Source: Nonlabens sp. (GTDB lineage: Bacteria; Bacteroidota; Bacteroidia; Flavobacteriales; Flavobacteriaceae). Taken from it: 64,000 nucleotides of DNA. A program made the translations under genes and the position numbers. The first letter of the stretch is position 1, and every line of letters starts with the position of its first letter. The stretch is taken from the NCBI RefSeq assembly GCF_018401815.1, contig NZ_JAGYKG010000002.1, positions 248,001-312,000 on the forward strand. Direction: 5' to 3'. Shown piece after piece: positions 18,769 to 27,652 of this stretch. The notes under the pieces are model-generated. The model saw only the letters and a program-made list of their open reading frames with translations, made no database searches and was not told where the DNA came from.

Positions 18769-18852
18769 GCAGTTGTGAGTGATGGTGACTACGACAGGAT
18801 GAACTTTATTGATCCTGAGTGAAGTCCCTTTTGCAAATACAACTGCCAGCCT
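18769..18852 (-). pseudogene. decayed tandem copy of the tRNA-Arg cassette
   Basis: Bases 18769-18800 are identical over 32 nt to 18929-18960, which include the last 15 nt of the intact tRNA. Beyond that the tRNA body is replaced and about 36 nt shorter, but the upstream flank recognisably resumes (ttgcaaatacaactgcc against atgcaaatatagctgcc). Its -7 box is damaged (CAAATACA in place of CAAATATA on the plus strand). No cloverleaf can form, so this is a remnant. Confidence 0.75.
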
Positions 18853-18879
18853 TTGCAAGTCTGGTGTCTTAAAACAACA

Positions 18880-18908
18880 AACCTTGATCAAGCGAGCTTG
18901 TCAAGGTT
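18880..18908 (-). terminator. hairpin downstream of tRNA-Arg
   Basis: Arms aaccttga (18880-18887) and tcaaggtt (18901-18908) enclose a smaller caag/cttg stem. It lies 38 nt beyond the tRNA 3' end on the minus strand. Confidence 0.6.
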
Positions 18909-18945
18909 CTTATGTTTAAATCCACAACGCAGTTGTGAGTGATGG

Positions 18946-19019
18946 TGACTACGACAGGATTCAAACCTGTGACCGCTGGAGCCGAAATCCAGTGCTCTAT
19001 TCAGCTGAGCTACGTAGCC
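18946..19019 (-). tRNA. tRNA-Arg (anticodon TCG)
   Basis: Read on the minus strand the 74 nt fold into a full cloverleaf: acceptor GGCTACG/CGTAGTC (one G-U pair), D stem GCTC/GAGC, anticodon stem CTGGA/TCCAG with loop TTTCGGC giving anticodon TCG (reads CGA), and T stem ACAGG/CCTGT with loop TTTGAAT. The discriminator base is A and CCA is not encoded. A TATATTTG box lies 10 nt upstream. Confidence 0.95.
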
Positions 19020-19029
19020 GATTCTTATG

Positions 19030-19037
19030 CAAATATA
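19030..19037 (-). promoter_or_regulatory. -7 promoter box for tRNA-Arg
   Basis: The minus strand reads TATATTTG, a full match to TAnnTTTG, 10 nt before the mature tRNA 5' end. No TTG was found at the -33 spacing. Confidence 0.6.
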
Positions 19038-19085
19038 GCTGCCTCTTGTTTCTTTTCCCCATAAAAAACACTTTTAATATTAAAA

Positions 19086-19547
19086 TTAAAGGCCTAATAA
19101 GGAATAATCAAAATCGCTCACTGGTTTCTTAGCTTTTCTCAACATCCACAAGCCTTCGGCAGGAGGGATTTCTATATCCAGTTCGCCATCAATTTCATGT
19201 TCTATATACCATAAACCGCATATGGCTTTCTTGTCCATATCCAAGGAACCATCGTAAGTGATCTCAACGTGGTGATTCAAATTCTCTGCAGTGAATTTAT
19301 CTTCTAACATTACTTCATTAGTGTCGTAATGAACTCTTAAGGAAACCATTTCTTCCTCCCAAAAGCCAACCAATTGGACTGTTTTACCTGTAGAGAAAGG
19401 GCCTTTTTCTTCGGTGTGTTGTCCGGTTATTTGACCATCTTTAAACTCTAAGTGAGCAAATAGCTTTACTTTTTTACCAAAAAAGGGCAAATCGTAACCT
19501 AATCCATAGATGTAATACCCTTCCCAATAACCGCTTAGTTCATCCAT
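19086..19547 (-). CDS. conserved-type hypothetical protein, 153 residues
   Basis: No signal peptide or membrane segment is visible. The sequence is rich in aromatic residues and alternating beta-type pattern (WEGYYIYGLGYDLPFFG, VKLFAHLEFKDGQITGQHTEE, VQLVGFWEEEMVSLRVHYD), which would suit a small beta-barrel or lipocalin-like fold; that is only a structural guess. Its start lies 3 nt after the stop of the upstream sortilin-like gene, so they are co-transcribed. I do not recognise the family. Confidence 0.75.
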   Translation of the reverse strand: MDELSGYWEGYYIYGLGYDLPFFGKKVKLFAHLEFKDGQITGQHTEEKGPFSTGKTVQLVGFWEEEMVSLRVHYDTNEVMLEDKFTAENLNHHVEITYDGSLDMDKKAICGLWYIEHEIDGELDIEIPPAEGLWMLRKAKKPVSDFDYSLLGL

Positions 19548-19550
19548 GGC

Positions 19551-22500
19551 TTAGTTCTTTTCCTTATCTATAACCAAATAATCCAACTCCAGTTGATTAA
19601 ACTCCTCATTAAACTTTTTAATATCAGAATTCAATACGCTATCAAATACAGCCAATTGCTTTTCAATTTCGGTAGTGAGTTCGTTTTTAACCTCTATGCT
19701 TTGAGAGGTAGGAGCAAAGTCACCCATTTGTGCAAGGCTATTTAAATGAGCTAGTTTGTTGGTCAATCGTATAGGGAAATTTAATGGGTCTTGACCGCTG
19801 CGGTTTTGAGTCTGGTACAAGGCTTTTTCTACAGCATCAAATTTCTTTTTCATTTCTTTAGACATCGCAATCATGTCCTTAATTCCTTGTTCTTCTCTAC
19901 CGGCATATAATTCTTCAAAGGCACTCAGCTTTTTATTAAAGGAGCGTATATTTTTGATGGACTTGTGTGCTTTATCTACGGTAGCGTTGATCTCACTTAC
20001 AAAGTTAAATTGTGCTTGCATATCGGCCTCGCTAGCTTCACTAGTAGGAGTAGCGATAATGTGAATAGGTTGGGATTGCTTTTGGCCATTGACGATCAGT
20101 TCCACTTTATAAGTTCCAGGTACAGCTTGAGCACCAGAAAGGTCGGCCCACCACAATATCATTCCTGGTAGTTTTTCAGCACCTTCATAAACCGTATCCC
20201 AATTAAAGGAATTGGCTCCTTTTTGAACTTCCAATTTATTCTTTTGATCATAAGTAGCGTAAGTTTTAATCAGCTGCTCTTTTGAATCGTAGAACGAAAG
20301 CGAAATACTGTCTTTATCAGTTACTTGAGGCAAGTAGTAATGTACTTGTACCCCAGCAGGATGATTTGCTCCAGCGGTAAGTGACCCAGCTTTTCCATTT
20401 CCGTCCATGCGATAAGCTGTTTTAGGTTGAAAGAGTTGGTTGGTGTTTTGCTTTCGCGAAAGCGAGCTACTAAAAGCATCTCTAACCAATCCTAGATCAT
20501 CATGAATCCATAAACTTCTTCCTTGTGTAGCGATAATTAAGTTGTTGTCTTTTACAGCCAAATCCGTTACTGGAACAATTGGTAAATTCAGTTGAAAGGA
20601 TTTCCATGATTTTCCATCATTAGTTGATAGGTATAAACCAGTTTCGGTACCTGCATAAAGCATTCCTGGTACTTGATCGTCTTCACGTACGACTCTAGTA
20701 AAATGCTCTGTAGGAATGCCATCGGTTATTTTTTTCCATGACTTTCCGTAATCTGTTGTTTTGTATAGATACGGATTAAAATCACCTAGTTTGTACCTAG
20801 TTGCAGCTACATAGCAAGTTGCTGCATCGTAGCGACTAGGTTCTATGCTGTTGATCTGCGCCCATTCTGGCATTCCCTTAGGAGTGATGTTGACCCAGTT
20901 TTTTCCAGCATCTTTAGAAAGGTGAATCAACCCATCATCACTTCCTACCCAAAGTTCGCCAGCATTTAGCGGACTTTCGGCTGCTGCAAAAATGGTACAG
21001 TAGTACTCCACTCCGGTATTGTCTTGTGTAATAGGGCCTCCACTAGAAACGAGTTTAGTAGGATCATTTCTTGTTAAATCTGGTGAGATGGTTTCCCAAC
21101 TTTGACCTTCATTTGTAGTGACGTGAACGTTGTTTGAAAAAGCATAAAGCTTATTAGGTTCATGTTTGGAGAATAAAATAGGGAAGTTCCATTGGAAACG
21201 GTATTTCATTCCTTCGGCACCATGTCCCATTGGGTTGTCTGGCCATACATTAACAGCTCGTTGGGATTTAGTTTGGTGATTGTATCGGGTCAAGAAACCG
21301 CCATAACTACCACCGTATACGATGTCGTTATTTTTAGGATCTACAGCTATGTGTGCGCTTTCTCCACCAGCTGTTTCTTCCCAGTCGCTATCAGTGATAC
21401 TGCGGCCAGTGGTGCGGTGGGGTATTCTAATGGTTCCATTATCTTGTTGTGCCACATAGATGCGGTAAGGGAAAGAATCGTCTGTGGTGACTCTGTAATA
21501 TTGGGCGGTAGGCTGGTTGTGATAGGTGCTCCAGGTTTCTCCACCGTCATAAGTGATTTGTGCACCACCGTCATCTCCCATAATTATGCGATTAGGATCT
21601 TCTGGTGCGATCCATAAATCGTGGTGATCTCCATGCGGTGCTCGGGCACTGCTAAAGTTTTTTCCACCATCGGTACTTTTATGGTAGTTCACGTTCACTA
21701 CGTATAATTTATCGACGTCTTTTGTATCTGCATAAATACGAGAGTAATACCAAGCACGCTGTCGTAGGCTTCTATCATCATTTGTTTTTTTCCAAGTCAA
21801 CCCAGCATCATCACTGCGGTATAAACCTCCTTGATCTTTATTTTCTACAATAGCATAGACCCGGTCTGAACTTACCGGAGAAACGGTAATTCCCATAATT
21901 CCTAGAGTTCCTTTGGCAAAGCCTTCATTAGTTGAAATTTCCTTCCAAGTCTCCCCATAGTCCGTACTTTTCCATAGTGCACTACCATCTCCGCCACTAG
22001 ACAGGCTATAAGGGGTGCGTTGTACCCTCCACGTACTCGCATACAGTACTCGAGCATTACTAGGATCGATGATTAAATCTACAGCACCGGCCATATCGTT
22101 AGCAAACAATGTTTTTCTCCACGACTTACCTCCATCAGTACTTTTATAAACACCGCGCTCGGCAGTAGGGGTATAGATATTTCCTAAAACTGCTGCATAA
22201 ACGGTATTGTGGTCATTTGGATCAATGGCAATACGCGGGACGTGACGGCTTTGTGGTAACCCAGCAGCAGTCCATGTTTTTCCAGCATCTTCTGTCTTCC
22301 ATAATCCATAACCGCTGGATACATTTCCACGTACTGTTTTTTCTCCACCCCCTACATAAATTACATTATGATCACTAGGTGCCACACTTACGGCTCCTAT
22401 AGAACCACCAAAAAAGCCATCAGAGATATTGCTCCAAGTGCGTCCACCATCCAGGGTCTTCCATACACCACCACCCGTACTACCAAAATAGAACAAGTTA

Positions 22501-22679
22501 GGTGCTCCTGGAACTCCAGTCACTGCGGCACTTCTTCCGCCGCGGAAGGGCCCTAGCAATCTGAATTCTTGTGATTCATATAATTTTTGCTCTTCTGGCA
22601 GCTCGGGTAATTGTTGTGATTCCGCTTTCGCGAAAGCGAGAATAGTAAAAACAAACAGGAGGTAATACAGCTTATTCAT
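19551..22679 (-). CDS. secreted sortilin-like BNR/Asp-box beta-propeller protein
   Basis: This 1042-residue protein has a signal peptide (residues 1-19, cleavage after AKA) and about eleven Asp-box motifs of the form DxGxTW (DGGRTW, DAGKTW, DGGKSW, DYGETW, DAGLTW, DGGETW, DAGKNW, DYGKSW and others) over roughly residues 60-720. These form one or two beta-propellers of the VPS10/sortilin and BNR type. The C-terminal 300 residues hold a beta domain and a helical region. Such proteins are common in Bacteroidota and are exported to the periplasm or surface; the function is unknown, with peptide or glycan binding possible. Two palindrome copies lie inside, one in the signal peptide. Confidence 0.88.
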   Translation of the reverse strand: MNKLYYLLFVFTILAFAKAESQQLPELPEEQKLYESQEFRLLGPFRGGRSAAVTGVPGAPNLFYFGSTGGGVWKTLDGGRTWSNISDGFFGGSIGAVSVAPSDHNVIYVGGGEKTVRGNVSSGYGLWKTEDAGKTWTAAGLPQSRHVPRIAIDPNDHNTVYAAVLGNIYTPTAERGVYKSTDGGKSWRKTLFANDMAGAVDLIIDPSNARVLYASTWRVQRTPYSLSSGGDGSALWKSTDYGETWKEISTNEGFAKGTLGIMGITVSPVSSDRVYAIVENKDQGGLYRSDDAGLTWKKTNDDRSLRQRAWYYSRIYADTKDVDKLYVVNVNYHKSTDGGKNFSSARAPHGDHHDLWIAPEDPNRIIMGDDGGAQITYDGGETWSTYHNQPTAQYYRVTTDDSFPYRIYVAQQDNGTIRIPHRTTGRSITDSDWEETAGGESAHIAVDPKNNDIVYGGSYGGFLTRYNHQTKSQRAVNVWPDNPMGHGAEGMKYRFQWNFPILFSKHEPNKLYAFSNNVHVTTNEGQSWETISPDLTRNDPTKLVSSGGPITQDNTGVEYYCTIFAAAESPLNAGELWVGSDDGLIHLSKDAGKNWVNITPKGMPEWAQINSIEPSRYDAATCYVAATRYKLGDFNPYLYKTTDYGKSWKKITDGIPTEHFTRVVREDDQVPGMLYAGTETGLYLSTNDGKSWKSFQLNLPIVPVTDLAVKDNNLIIATQGRSLWIHDDLGLVRDAFSSSLSRKQNTNQLFQPKTAYRMDGNGKAGSLTAGANHPAGVQVHYYLPQVTDKDSISLSFYDSKEQLIKTYATYDQKNKLEVQKGANSFNWDTVYEGAEKLPGMILWWADLSGAQAVPGTYKVELIVNGQKQSQPIHIIATPTSEASEADMQAQFNFVSEINATVDKAHKSIKNIRSFNKKLSAFEELYAGREEQGIKDMIAMSKEMKKKFDAVEKALYQTQNRSGQDPLNFPIRLTNKLAHLNSLAQMGDFAPTSQSIEVKNELTTEIEKQLAVFDSVLNSDIKKFNEEFNQLELDYLVIDKEKN
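20450..20463. repeat. GCTTTCGCGAAAGC palindrome, copy 5 (in the BNR protein)
   Basis: The exact 14-mer is read as SLSRK in the region after the propeller. Confidence 0.95.
22623..22638. repeat. GCTTTCGCGAAAGC palindrome, copy 6 (in a signal peptide)
   Basis: The exact core (22624-22637) encodes AFAKA at residues 15-19 of the BNR protein and supplies the AxA signal peptidase site. Confidence 0.95.
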
Positions 22680-23218
22680 GGTCAGATAATTTTCTCTAAA
22701 GATAATGGATGAATTTGAATTTAGGAAAGAGAAATGTAAAGGAAGAGTTCTTCCTACTTACAACTGATTTGGTTGCTGCTAATTGAATTGCAGTCATTTA
22801 CAAAAGGATTTAATGAGAAAGGCGCAATTGCTATTAGTGATCTCTATGTGTAGATGTTTAAGGGAAAGTGAAATCAAGCTTAACAAAACCTTTTTTGGAT
22901 GCCTGTCTATAAACTAGATAAGTAATTTTATTTTTGAATTTATAAGGATACCTTCATAAAGCAAGGCTCTTTTGAAAGTGTAAGAGCTTCTATTTTATAG
23001 GATATTTTAATGTTTTATGCGCACTACCTCCATACCATTAATGCTTTATATGCATAGGAGTAATCAGGATAAGGAATCAAAGCTGTTACTATTTTGACTT
23101 TTTTTTGAGAACAGATGAGCTGCTTTTTCCTAAATCGGATCGGTATTCTCTAAGGAGAATGATAAATGTCATTTCTTGCTAGGTCAGGCTTCCTTACTTT
23201 TAAATTCAAATAATAAGA
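22680..23218. other. 539-bp spacer without a recognisable gene
   Basis: The spacer lies between the divergent BNR and PPOX genes. I see no tRNA-like fold, strong hairpin, palindrome copy or full TAnnTTTG box. An unrecognised small RNA cannot be excluded. Confidence 0.5.
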
Positions 23219-23680
23219 ATGATTATAAGCTTAAACAATAGTCAAAAATCCTTACTACTTAAGACAAATTATATAGGTCACTTAGGTTACCTATGTAATA
23301 ACCAACTTTTTATTGTTCCCATCACCTATTTTTATAATGAAGAACACAACAATATTATCTGTTATTCTGGTAACGGGCATAAAACAAAAGCTTTAAGAAA
23401 AAAGAATACGGTGTCTTTGTATGTGTCGGTGATAGATTCTGTTAAAAGGTGGGAATCGGTTTTAGTGCAAGGCAGTTATGAAGAGCATAACGGAAGCGAT
23501 GCTAAAGCGATACTTCATCAGTTTTCATCAGGAGTAAAAAATATAATCTGGAACCAAGAACACCGAAATTTAGATTTTATCAATCAATTTTCTAGTAAAA
23601 TATATGACGATGACATACCTGTCGTATTTACTATTAAAATAGATGTAATTACTGGTAAAAGAAGAGAGTTTCAACTATAA
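23219..23680 (+). CDS. pyridoxamine 5'-phosphate oxidase-family flavin-binding protein
   Basis: The 153-residue protein matches the short split-barrel PPOX family: an N-terminal helix, GHLGYLCNNQLFIVPITYFYNEEHNNIICYSGNGHKTKALRKKNTVSLYVS and a C-terminal strand VVFTIKIDVITGKRREF. Such proteins bind FMN or similar flavins; the substrate is unknown. It ends 14 nt before the convergent AraC gene, a pairing often seen and suggestive of regulation. No promoter box was found. Confidence 0.85.
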   Translation: MIISLNNSQKSLLLKTNYIGHLGYLCNNQLFIVPITYFYNEEHNNIICYSGNGHKTKALRKKNTVSLYVSVIDSVKRWESVLVQGSYEEHNGSDAKAILHQFSSGVKNIIWNQEHRNLDFINQFSSKIYDDDIPVVFTIKIDVITGKRREFQL

Positions 23681-23694
23681 ATACCTGGGTTTAT

Positions 23695-24528
23695 TTATTC
23701 TTGTTTCCTAAATAACATTGGTGAAACACCAACTTGAGTTTTAAAAAATTTGGAAAAATGACTAGGCTCGTTATAGCCTAGTTCATAAGAGATTTCTTCA
23801 ACACTTTTATCAGAGTACAAAAGCAGGCTTTTTGCTTCGGCGGCAATGCGTTCATTGATGATTTTTAAGGGGGAGTTTGCACCGTGTTTTTTAAAGAAAT
23901 TAGAAAGTGTTTTAGGTGATTTAAAAAGCAAGTCGGCATAGTCAACAACTTGATGTTTTTCTTTAAAATGCTGCTCTACTAAAATATTAAATTTTCTAAT
24001 AAGTTCTACCTGTTTTACTGATAGATCTGCCTGATTAGTTTGTAGTTTAATCAATCGAGTTGAGGTGATCAACATGCGTTTTAAAAGGGTGCGCAACATC
24101 TCTCCTTGAATGGGATCTTTAGTGGCCAACTCTTCTTGGAATAACACCAGCATCGCGTTAAAACTACGTTGATCTTTTTCATTTAGTTCAATAACAGGTG
24201 CGGTTGAAGAACCGTAAAATAAAAGCCCCATACAAGAAACTTCAGCATCGTTGTGTTGAATGCAGTAAAATTCCCGGTTAAATATAAAAGCGATTAATGT
24301 ATTCGTGTGTTCAGGAAAAACTATTCTATTTTCGGGCACACAAAATAACACCTGATTGTTTTTAAGAACTACTTCATAGCCATCTATGATTAAACGCTCT
24401 TCCCCTTCGGTACACCATATGATTTTATACAATCCTTTTTCTTGAAGGAGTTGCAAGGATGTGCCACATTGAAAACTAGTAACAATAAACCTACCACCCT
24501 CTTTAATATTATGATGATCTAATTTCAT
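23695..24528 (-). CDS. AraC-family transcriptional regulator
   Basis: The 277-residue protein has an N-terminal cupin-like sensor region (about residues 1-150) and the C-terminal double helix-turn-helix of the AraC family (about 175-275), with DYADLLFKSPKTLSNFFKKH and the signature VEEISYELGYNEPSHFSKFFKTQVGVSPMLFRK. It is convergent with the PPOX gene. The ligand is unknown; control of the flavoprotein neighbour is inferred from position only. Confidence 0.92.
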   Translation of the reverse strand: MKLDHHNIKEGGRFIVTSFQCGTSLQLLQEKGLYKIIWCTEGEERLIIDGYEVVLKNNQVLFCVPENRIVFPEHTNTLIAFIFNREFYCIQHNDAEVSCMGLLFYGSSTAPVIELNEKDQRSFNAMLVLFQEELATKDPIQGEMLRTLLKRMLITSTRLIKLQTNQADLSVKQVELIRKFNILVEQHFKEKHQVVDYADLLFKSPKTLSNFFKKHGANSPLKIINERIAAEAKSLLLYSDKSVEEISYELGYNEPSHFSKFFKTQVGVSPMLFRKQE

Positions 24529-24622
24529 AAGCTAAATGTAGGAAGAATATACAACTAATTTTAAAGTCACTTTAAAAGGTCGCCTCTATATAAAAACAAC
24601 CTTTAGGAGGCTATATGGAGCC

Positions 24623-24925
24623 TTAAGACTTGAGGTGTTTTCTCATGGAGCCTATTCCGCCAGCATTCACTACTTTAAAGCCTTTTGCCTTTAGTTTTGC
24701 AGCGGCGATATTACTTCTTCCACCCATGGCGCAATACACGATCACAGGTTTGTTTTTATCCAAACTGTTTATTTTCTGGTCGATGGCCTGAACAGGGATG
24801 TTTTTAGAACCTTCGATATGATTTCCATTAAATTCTGAGGAGGTACGCACGTCTAGTAATAAAGCACCTTCCTTAAGGTACTTTTGAATCATCTCTTTTT
24901 TCTTGTTGTTAAATAACCCGAACAT
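24623..24925 (-). CDS. single-domain rhodanese
   Basis: The 100-residue protein is one rhodanese domain with LLDVRTSSEFNGNHIEGSKNIP and the active loop YCAMGGRSN, where the Cys carries the persulfide. The CxxGxR loop is the pattern of small sulfurtransferases. No signal peptide is visible, so it should be cytoplasmic. It stands alone between the AraC gene and a divergent kinase-like gene. Confidence 0.92.
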   Translation of the reverse strand: MFGLFNNKKKEMIQKYLKEGALLLDVRTSSEFNGNHIEGSKNIPVQAIDQKINSLDKNKPVIVYCAMGGRSNIAAAKLKAKGFKVVNAGGIGSMRKHLKS

Positions 24926-25072
24926 ATTTTTTTATTTTTAAGACGTTTGTTTTTTCATTACTTACTGACAAAGTAGTGAAATGTTATGGGAAGTTTGCTG
25001 GAATTTAAGTAGAAAAAAGACCTGAAACAAAAGACTTATAAATCATCTCATTTTAATGCTTATTTTAGAATC

Positions 25073-25717
25073 ATGGAAGGAATTATAGGAAATATTTTTA
25101 TTGGTCTTCTTTTAGGGCTGGTGATTATTTACTTCTTAGCAGCAGCAGATAGAGAGGAGCAAAATGACAGGCGACAGCAAAGAGGACAAGAGCAAAACAG
25201 ACGTCAACTTCAACGGGACCAAATACTAAAGGAATTAGCTCATAAGCCATCGGAAAACAACCTACCCAAAACGGAGGCGGAAACATTGCTTTATCAATTT
25301 GCAGCCACTAAAAACCACTTTACTTTAAAAGACATCGAACAGGGCACTAGACTTCTTCAAAGGCATTATGCACAACGCATTGCAAATGAGTTGGCTTATA
25401 AAATCAACTATCCTGAAAAAGAACTTCTCAGTTTTGAGCCTAAAGAAGTGTTACAACTGCTTGCGATCATCAACGAAGGTTTGCACAATGCCATCACGCA
25501 TTCTCAAGCCAGTTTTGTTTTTAGTATCGCATCGGTAGGACATAGGAAATGTAACATCATCACACACGACAATGGAGTAGGCTATGATCGAAAAGAAATC
25601 GCAGATGGTAAAGGCATTCAAACTATTTTAAAAGCAACTCAAAAATTGAAAGGTGATTTGAAATTCACTAGCAGCATAGGCAACGGTACCATAGTCAATG
25701 TAGAACTACCTATTTAA
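25073..25717 (+). CDS. membrane-anchored histidine-kinase-like ATPase without a phosphoacceptor domain
   Basis: The 214-residue protein has one N-terminal membrane segment (about residues 5-24), a very basic Gln/Arg-rich stretch (27-48), a helical region and a C-terminal HATPase domain with N box INEGLHNAITHS, G1 box DNGVGYD and G2-like GKGIQTI, ending in NGTIVNVELPI. This resembles NarL-type sensor kinases, but the usual ERxRIAxELHD phosphoacceptor motif is not recognisable. No response regulator is nearby. It may act as an ATP-binding partner or work with another kinase. Confidence 0.8.
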   Translation: MEGIIGNIFIGLLLGLVIIYFLAAADREEQNDRRQQRGQEQNRRQLQRDQILKELAHKPSENNLPKTEAETLLYQFAATKNHFTLKDIEQGTRLLQRHYAQRIANELAYKINYPEKELLSFEPKEVLQLLAIINEGLHNAITHSQASFVFSIASVGHRKCNIITHDNGVGYDRKEIADGKGIQTILKATQKLKGDLKFTSSIGNGTIVNVELPI

Positions 25718-25819
25718 TAGTGATGAAATGTATAGCAGTAGGCTATAACACCAGTAATAAAATAATACAATGGTTCAATTAAAATAGTGGTTGCATAAGG
25801 TGCAGGGGGCTCATTTCGA

Positions 25820-27472
25820 CTAATTGATCAACTCTTCAATTTCTTCAATTAACAACCACTGCTCAGGATAATCCGTTTGTACTTGAGTTTTTAATTTTTC
25901 TAATAATGGTTTGTTGATTTTATCCTCTTCTCTGTAATGACGTACCTTCTCGTAAAGTCCTTGAATAGCAATTTGTTCTTTAGTAAAAATAGATTTGATC
26001 GTTTTGACCTCACTCTCGTGATATACTTGGTCAAAACTGTAATAGTCGGCAGGACCGGCATAAGCACTTGTTATTTCTTTTCCTACGGCAAGGTTCAATA
26101 GACCATCTGCTGGTGAAAAAAGAACCTCATCCCTATAACTTACCGTACAATCAGTAAATTGAATCAGCATTAATTTACCATTTACGTTACGTTGACCGGT
26201 GACGTTGAGCCCTTCTACTTTAATACCGCTTTCATAGGTGAATTCAATGCGCTCGTTATCATAGAAATTATAAGCTTGTAAATCTCGTGGTCCCATATCT
26301 TCTATGGCTAGATTGATGCCTTTAAGCTTTCCTAACGGTGATAAGAATCCTTGTTGATGTGTAGCTGTTCCATGACCTATAAGTTCTTTTTCTCGATAAG
26401 CCAGCGCACTAGGTCCAGAGGTTTCAAAATACACCACATCATTGTCATCATTTGTAATCATGCGTGTAAAAACACCGCTTACTTGGAGTCCAGTGCTGAT
26501 CTCTATAGTTCCTAAAGACTTAGAGTTAATCAGTTTTTGTAAACCGCGATGTCCACCTTTACGCACTGCCATGGTGTTTGCAAATTCTTCTAAGACTTCA
26601 CTTAGATGCGCAAAATTAGGAGTCACATAAAGATGAGGTTGTTTTCTAGTAATATCAAAATCTTGATAAGCGGCATCAATGGAATAAGGTCTTTTCTCTA
26701 CTTCAGGTTCCAGACAACTTTTACTTTCCCCTATACTAGATAGTAAACCAGCTCCGTATAGTTTTGGACGTTCCAGCGTTCCTACCAGCCCGTATTCTAC
26801 CGTCCACCAGTGCAGGTTTCTGATAAGCGACATTTCGCTAGGGGTTACTTTTTTATGTTGAAGGCGCTCTATTTCAGCCTCTGCGGCTGCGATTTGTTGA
26901 TCTAATTTGGCATCTTTCTTTTCACTTCGCACTTCTTTAAGAATAGAAATGTTACGTACTGCTTCATACATTTCATGGTCGTGTGCGCTAGAAATAGCCT
27001 TGCTACCTATCTCGCCAAAACGTCTTAAATATTCTGCATAATCCGGACTGGCAATAATAGGTGCGTGCCCAGCTGCTTCATGAATAATATCTGGTGCTGG
27101 TGTGTATTCTATGTTGTCCAGCTTTCTAATATCGGCTGCGATTACTAGAATTTTATAGGCTTGAAATTCCATAAATGCGGCTGGTGGAATAAACCCATCT
27201 ACAGCAACAGCTGCCCAACCTATTTCTTTTAAAATGCGATTCATTCCATACATGGACGGAATATGATCTATAGAAATACCGGTTTTCTTTAATCCAGCCA
27301 GGTAAGAACCATGAGCTACTTGACTTAAAAATTGCACATTTTTGCGCATGACATGACGCCACACAGCTTGATCTTGATACGTATAAAGCTCATAGTTTTG
27401 AGGCTTTATAAATTGCTTAAGATGAGGCGGTAATCGCTCGATAAGCGGATTGGTTTCTATATTCTCTAGCAT
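25820..27472 (-). CDS. biopterin-dependent aromatic amino acid hydroxylase (large form)
   Basis: The 550-residue protein contains the iron-binding motif PDIIHEAAGH (His131 and His136) and LHWWTVEYGLVG with the third ligand Glu, as in phenylalanine 4-monooxygenase and relatives. The common bacterial PhhA is only about 270-300 residues; this is the longer type found in Bacteroidota, with about 250 extra C-terminal residues of unknown role. It probably converts Phe to Tyr (or acts on Tyr/Trp) with tetrahydropterin and oxygen in the cytoplasm. A TAnnTTTG box lies 17 nt upstream. Confidence 0.9.
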   Translation of the reverse strand: MLENIETNPLIERLPPHLKQFIKPQNYELYTYQDQAVWRHVMRKNVQFLSQVAHGSYLAGLKKTGISIDHIPSMYGMNRILKEIGWAAVAVDGFIPPAAFMEFQAYKILVIAADIRKLDNIEYTPAPDIIHEAAGHAPIIASPDYAEYLRRFGEIGSKAISSAHDHEMYEAVRNISILKEVRSEKKDAKLDQQIAAAEAEIERLQHKKVTPSEMSLIRNLHWWTVEYGLVGTLERPKLYGAGLLSSIGESKSCLEPEVEKRPYSIDAAYQDFDITRKQPHLYVTPNFAHLSEVLEEFANTMAVRKGGHRGLQKLINSKSLGTIEISTGLQVSGVFTRMITNDDNDVVYFETSGPSALAYREKELIGHGTATHQQGFLSPLGKLKGINLAIEDMGPRDLQAYNFYDNERIEFTYESGIKVEGLNVTGQRNVNGKLMLIQFTDCTVSYRDEVLFSPADGLLNLAVGKEITSAYAGPADYYSFDQVYHESEVKTIKSIFTKEQIAIQGLYEKVRHYREEDKINKPLLEKLKTQVQTDYPEQWLLIEEIEELIN

Positions 27473-27489
27473 GGTAACAAGATAAAGTT

Positions 27490-27497
27490 CAAAGCTA
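27490..27497 (-). promoter_or_regulatory. -7 promoter box for the aromatic hydroxylase
   Basis: The minus strand reads TAGCTTTG, a full TAnnTTTG match 17 nt before the ATG. Confidence 0.5.
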
Positions 27498-27638
27498 GGC
27501 TAAAACTAATTAGTACACTTACAGAACACTGAATTTTAATTAATTTTAAGCAATCCGAGGAGCATGTGGTAACTAGGTCGATGAGTTAGATCATGCTAGG
27601 TCTTCTTCTAAAATAGAAAAGTAACCGACTACATCTCT

Positions 27639-27646
27639 TATATTTG
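27639..27646 (+). promoter_or_regulatory. -7 promoter box for the tetR-type gene
   Basis: TATATTTG lies only 6 nt before the ATG at 27653, so the transcript is probably leaderless or nearly so. Confidence 0.6.
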
Positions 27647-27652
27647 CATCTT

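Noticed and set aside
21192..21617. A 141-codon open frame on the plus strand opposite the sortilin-like gene.
   Set aside because: It is fully inside a well-supported gene on the other strand and its translation has no family pattern.
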